This document shows positions 1 to 7,690 of a stretch of DNA of 64,000 bases, one piece after another. Both the position numbers and the translations under genes were made by a program. The DNA is taken from contig NZ_BEVZ01000005.1 of NCBI RefSeq assembly GCF_003112515.1, positions 434,001 through 498,000 of the forward strand, given 5' to 3'. The stretch's first letter is position 1. Every line of letters begins with the position of its first letter. The notes under the pieces were generated by a model. That model worked only from the letters and a program-made list of their open reading frames with translations, was not told the origin of the DNA and did no database searches. This stretch comes from Streptomyces fragilis. GTDB taxonomy: Bacteria > Actinomycetota > Actinomycetes > Streptomycetales > Streptomycetaceae.

Positions 1-437
1 GGATACTCCCCGAGCGGCTGGCCGCGCACGGCATCCAGGGCCCCGACGTCGGCCGTCTCCAGCGCGACGGCGAGCTGAACGGCGTCACCCTGGACGAGGT
101 CAGCGAGGTGCGGCGCGGACAGCGGTTCGCGTTCGTCATGGACACCCGGCTCTGCGACGGCGTCCACCGCCTCGCCGAGGGCTGCGACCTGCTGACCGTC
201 GAGTCCACCTTCCTCGACGAGGACGTCGCCCTGGCCGAGGATCACGGCCACCTCACCGCCGGCCAGGCGGCCCGCGTGGCCCGCGACGCGGGCGTGCGCC
301 ACCTGGTGCTCACCCACTTCAGCCAGCGCTACTCCGACCCGGAGGAGTTCGCCCGGCAGGCCCGCGCGGCCGGCTTCGAGGGCGAGCTGACCATCGCCCG
401 CGACCTGCAGCGGATCCCCGTCCCGCGGCGGGTCTGA
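1..437 (+). CDS. rnz: Ribonuclease Z, C-terminal part (gene cut by window start)
   Basis: C-terminal ~145 residues of a metallo-beta-lactamase-fold nuclease, open from the first bases in the frame starting at base 3. RNase Z cleaves the 3' trailer of tRNA precursors using two zinc ions. Visible motifs are MDTRLCDG (the metal-bridging Asp region), ESTFLDED, GHLTAGQAA (zinc-ligand His plus the family GHxTa block) and the terminal LVLTHFSQRY, the classical RNase Z signature that carries the last metal His. The N-terminal HxHxDH motif must lie upstream of the window. A separate start at base 108 would discard conserved sequence, so it is not the real start. The gene precedes the deaminase on the same strand with a 97-bp gap. 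Confidence 0.9.
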   Translation, partial: ILPERLAAHGIQGPDVGRLQRDGELNGVTLDEVSEVRRGQRFAFVMDTRLCDGVHRLAEGCDLLTVESTFLDEDVALAEDHGHLTAGQAARVARDAGVRHLVLTHFSQRYSDPEEFARQARAAGFEGELTIARDLQRIPVPRRV

Positions 438-534
438 CCAGGGCCGGAGCCGGGCCCGGAGCGGGTTCGCAGCCGCGCCCGCAGCCGGCCCGGCCCATTT
501 CGGGCAGGACGGGGCGTATGCGTATCATCTTCTG

Positions 535-1533
535 ATGCCCCTCCCGAAAGCAGAACTGCACCTCCACATAGAAGGCACCCTGGAGCCGGAGCTCGCCTTC
601 GAGCTCGCCGCGCGCAACGGCGTGACGCTGCCGTACGCGTCCGTCGACGAGCTGCGCGCCGCCCAGGCCTTCGAGGACCTGCAGTCCTTCCTCGACCTGT
701 ACTACGCCTGCATGGCAGTGCTGCGCACCGAGCGGGACTTCGAGGACCTCGCCGACGCCTACCTGCGCCGGGCCGCCGCCCAGGGCGTGCGGCACGCCGA
801 GATCTTCTTCGACCCGCAGGCCCACCTGGCCCGCGGCGTGGAGATGGGCACCGTGGTGGAGGGCCTGGGGCGGGCACTGGCCGCGAGCGAGGAGAACCAC
901 GGCGTCTCCACCCGGCTGATCATGTGCTTCCTGCGCGACGAGTCCGCCGGGTCCGCCATGGAGACCCTGGAGCTCGCCCGGCCGTACCTGGACCGGATCA
1001 CCGGGATCGGGCTGGACTCTGCCGAGGTGGGCCACCCGCCGGTGAAGTTTCGGGAGGTCTACGAAGCGGCCGCCGCCCTCGGCCTGCGCCGCGTCGCCCA
1101 CGCCGGCGAGGAGGGCCCCGCCTCCTACGTCACCGAAGCCCTGGACGTGCTCGGCGTCGAGCGCGTGGACCACGGTCTGCGCTGCATGGAGGACCCGGCG
1201 CTGGTGGAGCGGCTGGTGCGGGAGCGGATCCCGCTCACCCTGTGCCCGCTGTCCAACGTGCGGCTGCGGGCCGTCGACGTCCTGGAGGACCACCCGCTCC
1301 CGGCGATGATGGAGGCCGGGCTGCTGTGCACGGTCAACTCCGACGACCCCGCCTACTTCGGCGGCTACGCCGGCGACAACTTCGACGCCGTCCGCGACCG
1401 GCTCGGCCTGGACGAGGACCGGCTGCGCGAGCTCGCCCGCAACTCCTTCCTCGCCTCCTTCCTCGAGGACGACGAGGAGCGCCGCGCCCGCTACCTCGCC
1501 GAGGTCGAGGCGTACGAATTCCCCCGCCGCTGA
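535..1533 (+). CDS. Adenosine deaminase family protein, adenine deaminase-like subtype
   Basis: A 332-residue amidohydrolase with the complete metal site of the adenosine/adenine deaminase family: HLH at residues 9-11, H189 with E192 in HAGEEG, H213 in VDHG, and the D270-D271 pair in NSDDP. It hydrolyses the 6-amino group of a purine base or nucleoside in salvage. Several blocks match the Aah1/ADE adenine deaminase subtype rather than classical adenosine deaminase: HIEGTLEPE after the metal ligands, GLDSAE.G.PP.KF near residue 160, and NSDDPAYFGGY. Substrate assignment is therefore inferred as adenine, with adenosine as the alternative. The ATG at 535 is the only start that retains the N-terminal HLH. 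The gene is convergent with era, and a strong hairpin separates them. Confidence 0.88.
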   Translation: MPLPKAELHLHIEGTLEPELAFELAARNGVTLPYASVDELRAAQAFEDLQSFLDLYYACMAVLRTERDFEDLADAYLRRAAAQGVRHAEIFFDPQAHLARGVEMGTVVEGLGRALAASEENHGVSTRLIMCFLRDESAGSAMETLELARPYLDRITGIGLDSAEVGHPPVKFREVYEAAAALGLRRVAHAGEEGPASYVTEALDVLGVERVDHGLRCMEDPALVERLVRERIPLTLCPLSNVRLRAVDVLEDHPLPAMMEAGLLCTVNSDDPAYFGGYAGDNFDAVRDRLGLDEDRLRELARNSFLASFLEDDEERRARYLAEVEAYEFPRR

Positions 1534-1541
1534 GCCGCACG

Positions 1542-1602
1542 GCACGCACGACGGCTCCGGCACGACGCACGACGGCCCCGGCACGACGCACGACGGCCCC
1601 GG
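1542..1602. repeat. Three direct copies of a ~21-bp unit
   Basis: Unit CACGACGCACGACGGCCCCGG occurs exactly at 1561-1581 and 1582-1602, preceded by a diverged copy at about 1542-1560. The last copy runs into the terminator hairpin, so the repeat probably arose by slippage of the terminator arm. Confidence 0.8.
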
Positions 1603-1630
1603 TACCGAGGAGCGGTACCGGGGCCGTCGT
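1590..1630. terminator. Bidirectional terminator hairpin between deaminase and era
   Basis: Perfect 17-bp inverted repeat: ACGACGGCCCCGGTACC at 1590-1606 and its exact complement at 1614-1630, with a 7-nt loop. It lies between two convergent genes, so it can serve both. There is no U-tract, as is usual in Streptomyces. Confidence 0.85.
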
Positions 1631-1647
1631 CGCGTCCGCGGGAGCTG

Positions 1648-2601
1648 TCAGAAGCCCAGCTTGCGCAGCTGCTTGGGGTCGCGCTGCCAGTCCTTGGCGA
1701 CCTTGACGTGCAGGTCGAGGAAGACCGGGGTGCCCAGCAGCGCCTCGATCTGCTTGCGGGACTTGATCCCGACGTCCTTCAGGCGCTGGCCCTTGGGGCC
1801 GATGACGATGCCCTTCTGGCTGGAGCGCTCGATGTACAGGTTGGCGTGGATGTCCAGCAGCGGCTTGTCGGCCGGCCGGTCCTCGCGCGGCAGCATCTCC
1901 TCGACGACCACGGCGATGGAGTGCGGCAGTTCGTCGCGCACGCCCTCCAGGGCGGCCTCGCGGATCAGCTCCGCGATCATCACCTGCTCGGGCTCGTCGG
2001 TGAGGTCGCCCTCCGGGTACAGCGCCGGGCCCTCGGGCATCAGCGGGATCAGCAGGTCGGCGAGCAGGTCGACCTGCTTGCCGGCGGTCGCCGACACGGG
2101 GATGATCTCCGCCCAGGTGATGCCCAGCTCCTTGCCGAGCTGGTCCACCGCGATCAGCTGCTCGGCGAGCTGCTTGGAGTCGACCAGGTCGGTCTTGGTG
2201 ACGATCGCCACCTTCGGGGCCTTCTTGATCGCCGCGAGCTCCTTGGCGATGAACCGGTCGCCCGGCCCGATCTTCTGGTCGGCGGGCAGGCAGAAGCCGA
2301 TCACGTCGACCTCGGCCCAAGTGGTGCGCACCACGTCGTTGAGCCGCTCGCCGAGCAGGGTGCGCGGCTTGTGGAGGCCGGGGGTGTCCACCAGGATCAG
2401 CTGGGCGTCCGGGCGGTGCACGATGCCGCGCACGGTGTGCCGGGTGGTCTGGGGGCGGTTGGAGGTGATCGCCACCTTCTGGCCCACCAGAGCGTTCGTG
2501 AGGGTGGACTTGCCCGCGTTGGGGCGGCCCACGAAGCAGGCGAAGCCGGCCCGGTGGAGGTGGTCCTCGGACGGCTGCGGTGACTGTGTACGAACGCTCA
2601 T
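1648..2601 (-). CDS. era: GTPase Era
   Basis: A 317-residue KH-domain GTPase that binds the 3' end of 16S rRNA and acts in 30S subunit maturation. G1 is GRPNAGKS (residues 25-32), the switch region SNRPQTTRH follows, G3 is DTPG (72-75) and G4 is TKTD (135-138). The C-terminal KH-domain GIVIGPKGQRLKDVG is present. The start at 2601 gives MSVRTQ; an in-frame ATG three codons upstream (2610) is possible, and the further upstream open frame is non-conserved GC-rich sequence. The gene lies downstream of the cytidine deaminase-like gene on the same strand, with a possible terminator between them. Confidence 0.96.
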   Translation of the reverse strand: MSVRTQSPQPSEDHLHRAGFACFVGRPNAGKSTLTNALVGQKVAITSNRPQTTRHTVRGIVHRPDAQLILVDTPGLHKPRTLLGERLNDVVRTTWAEVDVIGFCLPADQKIGPGDRFIAKELAAIKKAPKVAIVTKTDLVDSKQLAEQLIAVDQLGKELGITWAEIIPVSATAGKQVDLLADLLIPLMPEGPALYPEGDLTDEPEQVMIAELIREAALEGVRDELPHSIAVVVEEMLPREDRPADKPLLDIHANLYIERSSQKGIVIGPKGQRLKDVGIKSRKQIEALLGTPVFLDLHVKVAKDWQRDPKQLRKLGF

Positions 2602-2694
2602 GCCGCCCATTCTCCCCGATCGCGGGGCGCCCTCGTACCGGCGGGCGCTCCCGGATCCCGCCCGGGCGGGTGACCCGCCCCACAGCGGGCCGCT

Positions 2695-2721
2695 CCCTCC
2701 GCCCAGAGCGGGGGCGGAGGG
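2695..2721. terminator. Hairpin upstream of era
   Basis: Perfect 10-bp stem CCCTCCGCCC (2695-2704) / complement (2712-2721), loop 7 nt. It sits just downstream of the stop of the minus-strand cytidine deaminase-like gene and could terminate it or attenuate read-through into era. Confidence 0.55.
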
Positions 2722-2740
2722 AACCGCCGGCACCGGCCGG

Positions 2741-3094
2741 TCAGACCGTCCGGGTCTCGCGGACCGAGCCGTCGGGGCCCGCGACCAGCACGGGGGTGCC
2801 GGCGCCACCGAGGTCGAGGACGGCGGCGAGGTCCTCGGCGGGCAGGTCCGCCTCGGTCACCACGGCCGCCGCCTCCAGCGACTTCGCCCCGGAGGCCACG
2901 GCCATCGCCACCGCCGTGCGCAGCGCGCTCAGCCGCAGCGACTCCAGGGCCACCGTCCCGGCGACGTACGTCCGTCCCGTCTCGTCCCGTACGGCCGCGC
3001 CCTCCGGCACGCCGTTGCGGGCCCGCGCGGAGCGGGCCAGGGTCACGATCTTGCGGTCCTCGGGGTCGAGGTCGAGCGCGCTGCTGTCGGTCAT
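2741..3094 (-). CDS. Cytidine deaminase-like small protein without zinc ligands
   Basis: A 117-residue protein that resembles the short cytidine deaminase-fold proteins encoded beside era in streptomycetes (ARSARARNGVPEGAAVRDETGRTY matches the N-terminal substrate-fold region in spacing). The catalytic HAE and PCxxC motifs of true cytidine deaminases are absent, and the protein has no Cys at all. It is therefore unlikely to be an active zinc deaminase; a structural or regulatory role near Era is possible but unproven. The start at 3094 is the first in-frame ATG. It is followed 38 bp upstream by the S66 carboxypeptidase, probably co-transcribed. Confidence 0.7.
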   Translation of the reverse strand: MTDSSALDLDPEDRKIVTLARSARARNGVPEGAAVRDETGRTYVAGTVALESLRLSALRTAVAMAVASGAKSLEAAAVVTEADLPAEDLAAVLDLGGAGTPVLVAGPDGSVRETRTV

Positions 3095-3131
3095 GGTCCG
3101 AGCATACGAAGCCCCGGCCGGGCCGCGGGCG

Positions 3132-4169
3132 TCAGGCCAGCGTCTGGACGACCTCGCCGCGCTCCGCGGTGTGCGTCACCCGGGCGAGTGCCCCGTTCAC
3201 CAGCGGCAGCCAGGGACGCACGTGCCCGCACTCGACGTCGGCGAGGATCGGCACCCCGAGGCCGCCGAGCGCGTCCAGCACCGCCTCGTGCTGGGACATG
3301 GTCGGGGTGTCCGGGGCGGCGGTGCGGCCGACCAGGACCGCGGTGGCCGCGTCGAAGGCGCCGGACAGCCGCATGCCGTGCAGCTGGCGGGCGATGGAGT
3401 AGGCGTTGTCCTCGCAGGCCTCGACGTACACCAGCAGTCCCTCGGGGGCGTGCTCGCGGGCGAAGGCGTTCAGGTCCAGGTAAGGGCTGCCGGCGAGCGG
3501 GCCCACGATCTCGGTGCAGCCGCCGATCAGGCGGCCCTCGACGGTGACGTCGCCGTCGCCGTCCAGACGCGTCCAGCGGCCCTCGGTGTTCAGGCCCTGG
3601 GCGCTCAGGCCCGGGTCGGACTCCCAGTCGTCGAAGCCCTCGGCGACCCGGTACCGGCCCGGCGGCACCTGGGTCAGCGGGTGGTCCGGGCCCTGCGGGG
3701 CGGCCACCACGTCCAGCCAGGACAGCAGGCCCTCGGGCGTCTCGTACGGCGTGTCCATCAGGTTGTTGCCGTGCACCGTCGCCCAGCCGGTGAGCAGGGT
3801 CAGCGGCGTCATCCAGGCGGTGGTGTCGGAGTAGCCGACCACCCAGGTCGGCTCGGCGGCGCGGATCGCCTCCCAGTCCAGGTGGGGGAGCAGGTCGATC
3901 GCCGTCTCCCCGCCCCACGGCGGCACCACGGCGCGGATCTCCGGGTCGGTGAGCATCGCGGTCAGTTCGGCGGCCCGCTCGGCGACCGGCGCGCTGACGT
4001 GGGTGGGCGTGCCGATGCACTCACCGACCACCACCTCGTAGCCGTGGTCGCGCACGACCTGGACGGCGCGGTCGAGCCGGGGCAGCAGCGGCTTCTGCAC
4101 GCCGCTGGACGGGGCGGTGACCCCGATCCGGTCGCCGGGGCGCAGCGGGCGGGGGAAACGTATCGTCAT
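3132..4169 (-). CDS. S66-family LD-carboxypeptidase / MccF-like peptidase
   Basis: A 345-residue cytoplasmic serine peptidase of family S66, which includes muramoyl-tetrapeptide LD-carboxypeptidases (murein recycling) and MccF-type enzymes that inactivate microcin C-like peptidyl nucleotides. The N-terminal block LRPGDRIGVTAPSSG is typical. The catalytic triad is visible: S114 in GYSDTT, E250 in YVEACED and H316 in VECGHV. There is no signal peptide. The length and the GGETAIDLLPHLD block favour the MccF-like side of the family, but sequence alone does not separate recycling from self-immunity roles. Confidence 0.85.
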   Translation of the reverse strand: MTIRFPRPLRPGDRIGVTAPSSGVQKPLLPRLDRAVQVVRDHGYEVVVGECIGTPTHVSAPVAERAAELTAMLTDPEIRAVVPPWGGETAIDLLPHLDWEAIRAAEPTWVVGYSDTTAWMTPLTLLTGWATVHGNNLMDTPYETPEGLLSWLDVVAAPQGPDHPLTQVPPGRYRVAEGFDDWESDPGLSAQGLNTEGRWTRLDGDGDVTVEGRLIGGCTEIVGPLAGSPYLDLNAFAREHAPEGLLVYVEACEDNAYSIARQLHGMRLSGAFDAATAVLVGRTAAPDTPTMSQHEAVLDALGGLGVPILADVECGHVRPWLPLVNGALARVTHTAERGEVVQTLA

Positions 4170-4212
4170 GCGCCGTGAGTCTGCCGCGACGCCGGTCCGG
4201 CGGACAACGCGA

Positions 4213-4572
4213 TTACGGCCGGTCCAGCCGCAGCCGCTCCGCCCGCGGCAGCCCGGCGACCACCAGGTCGTAGGAGTCCTCCACCAGCTCGCGCACCAGC
4301 GCGTCCGGCAGCGCCCCGTCGACGGTCACCGTGTTCCAGTGACGCTTGTTCATGTGCCAGCCCGGCACGACCAGCCCCTCGTACTCCTCGCGCAGGCGCA
4401 CCGCGTCGTCCGGGTCGCACTTGAGGTTGGCCTTCAGGGGCCGCGCGTCGAGCGCCGAGAGGGCGAAGAGCTTGCCGCCCACCTTGAACACGGAGGTCTC
4501 CGGCCCGAACGGGAAGTCCTCGACGGTCCCGTTGAACGAGAGGCAGAGCGCGCGCAGCTCCTGCGGGGTCAC
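4213..4572 (-). CDS. MmcQ/YjbR family DNA-binding protein
   Basis: A 119-residue single-domain protein of the MmcQ/YjbR family (CyaY-like fold, proposed DNA binding). Family features are the TVEDFPFGPETSVFKVGGK block, LKANLKCDPD, and the closing VPGWHMNKRHWNTV motif. The GTG start at 4572 overlaps the stop of the preceding CBS-domain gene by 4 bp, so translation is coupled. Longer open frames upstream belong to another frame. The cellular function is unknown. Confidence 0.85.
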   Translation of the reverse strand: MTPQELRALCLSFNGTVEDFPFGPETSVFKVGGKLFALSALDARPLKANLKCDPDDAVRLREEYEGLVVPGWHMNKRHWNTVTVDGALPDALVRELVEDSYDLVVAGLPRAERLRLDRP

Positions 4573-5879
4573 CGGTCCTGCCGTTCCCCGTCCTGCGACG
4601 GCTCGGGCGGCGCCACCGGCTCCACCAGCACGGTGACGATCTTGTTGCGGCGGCCGGCCGCGGACTCCGCGGTTAGCTTGAGGCGGCGTCCGTCGGGGAG
4701 CTCCACCTGCGAGGAGGCGCCGGCGATGGGGACCCGCCCCAGCGCCTTGGCGAGCAGACCGCCCACCGTCTCGACGTCCTCGTCGTCGTACTCCTCGACC
4801 CCGTAGAGCGCGCCGAGGTCGCCGATGTCCAGGCGCGCGGTGACCCGGTGGCAGCCGTCGTCCAGCTCCTCCACCGGGGGCAGCTCGCGGTCGTACTCGT
4901 CGGTGATCTCGCCGACGATCTCCTCGAGGATGTCCTCGATGGTGACGATGCCGGCCGTGCCGCCGTACTCGTCGATGACGACCGCGACGTGGTTGCGGTC
5001 CCGCTGCATCTCCCGCAGCAGGTCGCCGGCGTTCTTGGTGTCCGGCACGAACGCCGCCGGACGCATCGCCGTGGTGACCAGCTCGCTCTCCGCCTCCCGG
5101 CTGATGTGCGTGCGCCGCACCAGGTCCTTGAGGTAGACGACGCCGACGACGTCGTCCTCGCTCTCGCCGGTGACCGGGATGCGGGAGAAACCGGACCGCA
5201 GCGCCAGGGTGAGCGCCTGACGGATCGTCTTGAACCGCTCGATGACCACCAGGTCGGTGCGCGGCACCATCACCTCGCGCACCAGGGTGTCGCCCAGCTC
5301 GAAGACCGAGTGCACCATGCGGCGCTCCTCGTCCTCGATCAGCGACTCCTTCTCCGCCAGGTCCACCATGGCGCGCAGCTCGGCCTCGGAGGCGAAGGGG
5401 CCGCGTCGGAAGCCCTTGCCCGGGGTCAGGGCGTTGCCCAGCAGGATCAGCAGGGAGGGGATGGGACCCATGATCCGCGCCAGCGGCAGCAGCACGTACG
5501 CGGCGACCGTCGAGGTGTTGAGCGGGTGCTGGCGGCCGATGGTGCGCGGCGAGACGCCGACGGCCACGTAGGAGACCAGCACCATCACGGCGATGGCGGT
5601 CAGCAGCGCCTGCCAGGTCTTCTCGAACGAGTCGAGGCAGGCGTAGGTCACCAGGGCCGCGGCCGCCATCTCGCAGGCCACCCGGACCAGCAGCGCCACG
5701 TTGAGGTAACGGGTGGGGTCGGCTGCCACCTGGGCGAGCTTGGCGCTGCCGCGGCGGCCGGTGCGTATGGCCTCCTCGGCGCGGAAGCTCGACACCCGCG
5801 CCAGACCTGCCTCGGCGCAGGCGGCGAGCCAGGCGAGGACCAGCAGGGCGACGACGCCCACGATCAGCTGGACGCTCAT
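4569..5879 (-). CDS. Hemolysin C/CorC-type membrane protein with CBS domains
   Basis: A 436-residue protein. The N-terminal DUF21/CNNM transmembrane domain has hydrophobic helices at about residues 1-24, 60-85, 90-110 and 120-150. Two CBS domains follow (MVPRTDLVVIERFKTIRQAL and AAFVPDTKNAGDLLREM regions), then a C-terminal CorC/HlyC transporter-associated domain. Such proteins are linked to Mg2+/Co2+ efflux and metal homeostasis; the hemolysin name is historical. The VVIDEYGGTAGIVT signature is clear. The start overlaps the stop of ybeY by 4 bp (ATGA), and its stop overlaps the MmcQ start, which makes a tight operon phoH-ybeY-corC-mmcQ, the usual actinobacterial order. Confidence 0.9.
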   Translation of the reverse strand: MSVQLIVGVVALLVLAWLAACAEAGLARVSSFRAEEAIRTGRRGSAKLAQVAADPTRYLNVALLVRVACEMAAAALVTYACLDSFEKTWQALLTAIAVMVLVSYVAVGVSPRTIGRQHPLNTSTVAAYVLLPLARIMGPIPSLLILLGNALTPGKGFRRGPFASEAELRAMVDLAEKESLIEDEERRMVHSVFELGDTLVREVMVPRTDLVVIERFKTIRQALTLALRSGFSRIPVTGESEDDVVGVVYLKDLVRRTHISREAESELVTTAMRPAAFVPDTKNAGDLLREMQRDRNHVAVVIDEYGGTAGIVTIEDILEEIVGEITDEYDRELPPVEELDDGCHRVTARLDIGDLGALYGVEEYDDEDVETVGGLLAKALGRVPIAGASSQVELPDGRRLKLTAESAAGRRNKIVTVLVEPVAPPEPSQDGERQDR

Positions 5880-6373
5880 GAGACGGTCGGGGCGGGGGAC
5901 GGACCGGTGAGGCCCTTCTCCGCACGCCAGCCGTCGACGATGGCGGCCTGCAGGCCGAACATCTCGGCCTTCTCGTCCGGCTCCTCGTGGTCGTAACCCA
6001 GCAGGTGGAGGACGCCGTGCACGGTGAGCAGCTGCAGCTCCTCGTCCATGGAGTGCCCGGTCGGCGCCTCCTTGCCCTGCTTCTCGGCGACCTCCGGGCA
6101 CAGCACGATGTCGCCGAGCAGCCCCTGCGGGGGCTCCTCGTCGTCCTTGGACGGCGGGCGCAGCTCGTCCATCGGGAAGGACATCACGTCGGTCGGACCC
6201 GGCAGGTCCATCCACTGGATGTGCAGCTGCTCCATGGCGTCGGCGTCCACCACGATCACCGACAGCTCGGCGAGGGGGTGGATGCGCATCCGTGCGAGGG
6301 CGTAACGGGCGATGTCCAGGATCGCCTCTTCGTCGACCTCGGTGCCCGATTCGTTGTTGACGTCGATCGCCAT
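5876..6373 (-). CDS. ybeY: Endoribonuclease YbeY
   Basis: A 165-residue single-strand-specific RNase needed for 16S rRNA 3'-end maturation and ribosome quality control. The zinc motif HGVLHLLGYDH carries H119, H123 and H129. The PTDVMSFPMDE segment is also characteristic. It lies 12 bp downstream of phoH and overlaps the next gene by 4 bp. Length is typical. Its pairing with Era and PhoH in the same region fits the conserved ribosome-maturation cluster. Confidence 0.95.
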   Translation of the reverse strand: MAIDVNNESGTEVDEEAILDIARYALARMRIHPLAELSVIVVDADAMEQLHIQWMDLPGPTDVMSFPMDELRPPSKDDEEPPQGLLGDIVLCPEVAEKQGKEAPTGHSMDEELQLLTVHGVLHLLGYDHEEPDEKAEMFGLQAAIVDGWRAEKGLTGPSPAPTVS

Positions 6374-6385
6374 GGTGCGGCTGTT

Positions 6386-7462
6386 CTACTTCCCCTTGTG
6401 CGCGGTCCGGCCGCGGCCGCCCTTGTGGGCGCCGTTCTCGGTGCCGTGCGTGCTGTCGTACTTCTCGTAGGCATCGACGATACGTCCGACGAGCTTGTGC
6501 CGGACGACGTCCTGCGACGACAGCCGGGAGAAGTGGACGTCCTCGACGCCCTCCAGGATGTGCTGCACCTGACGCAGACCCGACTTCGTGCCGTCCGGCA
6601 GGTCGACCTGGGTCACGTCACCGGTGATCACGATCTTGGAGTCGAAGCCGAGACGGGTGAGGAACATCTTCATCTGTTCGGGCGAGGTGTTCTGGGCCTC
6701 GTCGAGGATGATGAAGGCGTCGTTCAGCGTCCGGCCGCGCATGTAGGCCAGCGGCGCCACCTCGATCGTCCCGGCCGCCATCAGGCGGGGGATCGAGTCG
6801 GGGTCGAGCATGTCGTGCAGCGCGTCGTACAGCGGGCGCAGGTACGGGTCGATCTTCTCGTACAGCGTTCCGGGCAGGAAGCCGAGCCGCTCGCCGGCCT
6901 CGACCGCCGGTCGGGTCAGGATGATCCGGTTGACCTGCTTGGACTGCAGGGCCTGCACGGCCTTCGCCATCGCCAGGTACGTCTTGCCGGTACCGGCCGG
7001 TCCGATGCCGAACACGACGGTGTGCTTGTCGATGGCGTCGACGTAGCGCTTCTGGTTGAGCGTCTTCGGCCGGATGGTGCGGCCGCGCGAGGACAGGATG
7101 TTCTGCGTGAGCACCTGCGCCGGGGTCTCCTGGCCGCCGCCCTCGCCGTTGCCGCCTCCGCCTGCCTTCAGCATGGCGATCGATCGTTCCACCGCGTCCT
7201 CCGTCATCGGTTGCCCGGTGCGGAGCACCAGCATCATCTCTGCGAACAGGCGCTGGATGAGCGCCACGTCCACCGGGTCGCCCACCGCGCTGATCTCGTT
7301 GCCCCGGACATGGATGTCGGCCCCGGGGAAGGCCGTCTCGATCACGCGCAGGAGGGAGTCTCCGGACCCGAGCACCGTCACCATGGGGTGCTTGGCGGGG
7401 ACGGCGATCTGGGCGCGTGCAGGTCCCTCAGCGGGACCGGGGGCTTGGGGTGTCTGCGTCAT
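6386..7462 (-). CDS. phoH: PhoH-like ATPase
   Basis: A protein of about 358 residues with a P-loop ATPase domain of the PhoH/RNase-associated family. Walker A is GPAGTGKT, Walker B is AFIILDEAQN, and the sensor region is ITGDVTQVDLP. Family members act with YbeY in RNA metabolism. The start is ambiguous: ATG at 7462 (MTQTP) is favoured by memory of related proteins. A GTG at 7483 has a GAGGAGG just 2 nt upstream, too close for a standard site, so that GAGGAGG might instead serve a start further in. The C-terminal tail is Gly/Lys/Arg-rich. It is the first gene of the operon with ybeY. Confidence 0.92.
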   Translation of the reverse strand: MTQTPQAPGPAEGPARAQIAVPAKHPMVTVLGSGDSLLRVIETAFPGADIHVRGNEISAVGDPVDVALIQRLFAEMMLVLRTGQPMTEDAVERSIAMLKAGGGGNGEGGGQETPAQVLTQNILSSRGRTIRPKTLNQKRYVDAIDKHTVVFGIGPAGTGKTYLAMAKAVQALQSKQVNRIILTRPAVEAGERLGFLPGTLYEKIDPYLRPLYDALHDMLDPDSIPRLMAAGTIEVAPLAYMRGRTLNDAFIILDEAQNTSPEQMKMFLTRLGFDSKIVITGDVTQVDLPDGTKSGLRQVQHILEGVEDVHFSRLSSQDVVRHKLVGRIVDAYEKYDSTHGTENGAHKGGRGRTAHKGK

Positions 7463-7596
7463 GGGCCGGCTCGAGGCCTGCACATCCTCCTCGCTGGAGT
7501 TCGCCCGTCACAGGGGGCCTTCCGTGTCCCAGGGTACGACGGGCCACGGTCAAGCCCCCAAGCCTTTTGCCACGTCCACGCGCCCTCACACCACGT

Positions 7597-7685
7597 GCCC
7601 TCCGACCCGGCGGGCGGGGGCTCACTCCATGCCCTCGCACCCGGCGGGCGACGGGTCGCCCTCATGCCCTCGCACCGGGCGGGCG
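7597..7685. repeat. Three imperfect direct repeats upstream of phoH
   Basis: A 20-bp unit close to GCCCTCGCACCCGGCGGGCG occurs at 7597-7616, 7631-7650 and 7666-7685, with periods of 34 and 35 bp. The GC-rich unit can fold on itself (CCCGGCGGG). It fills most of the spacer between the PfkB gene and phoH. Confidence 0.7.
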
Positions 7686-7690
7686 GCCGG

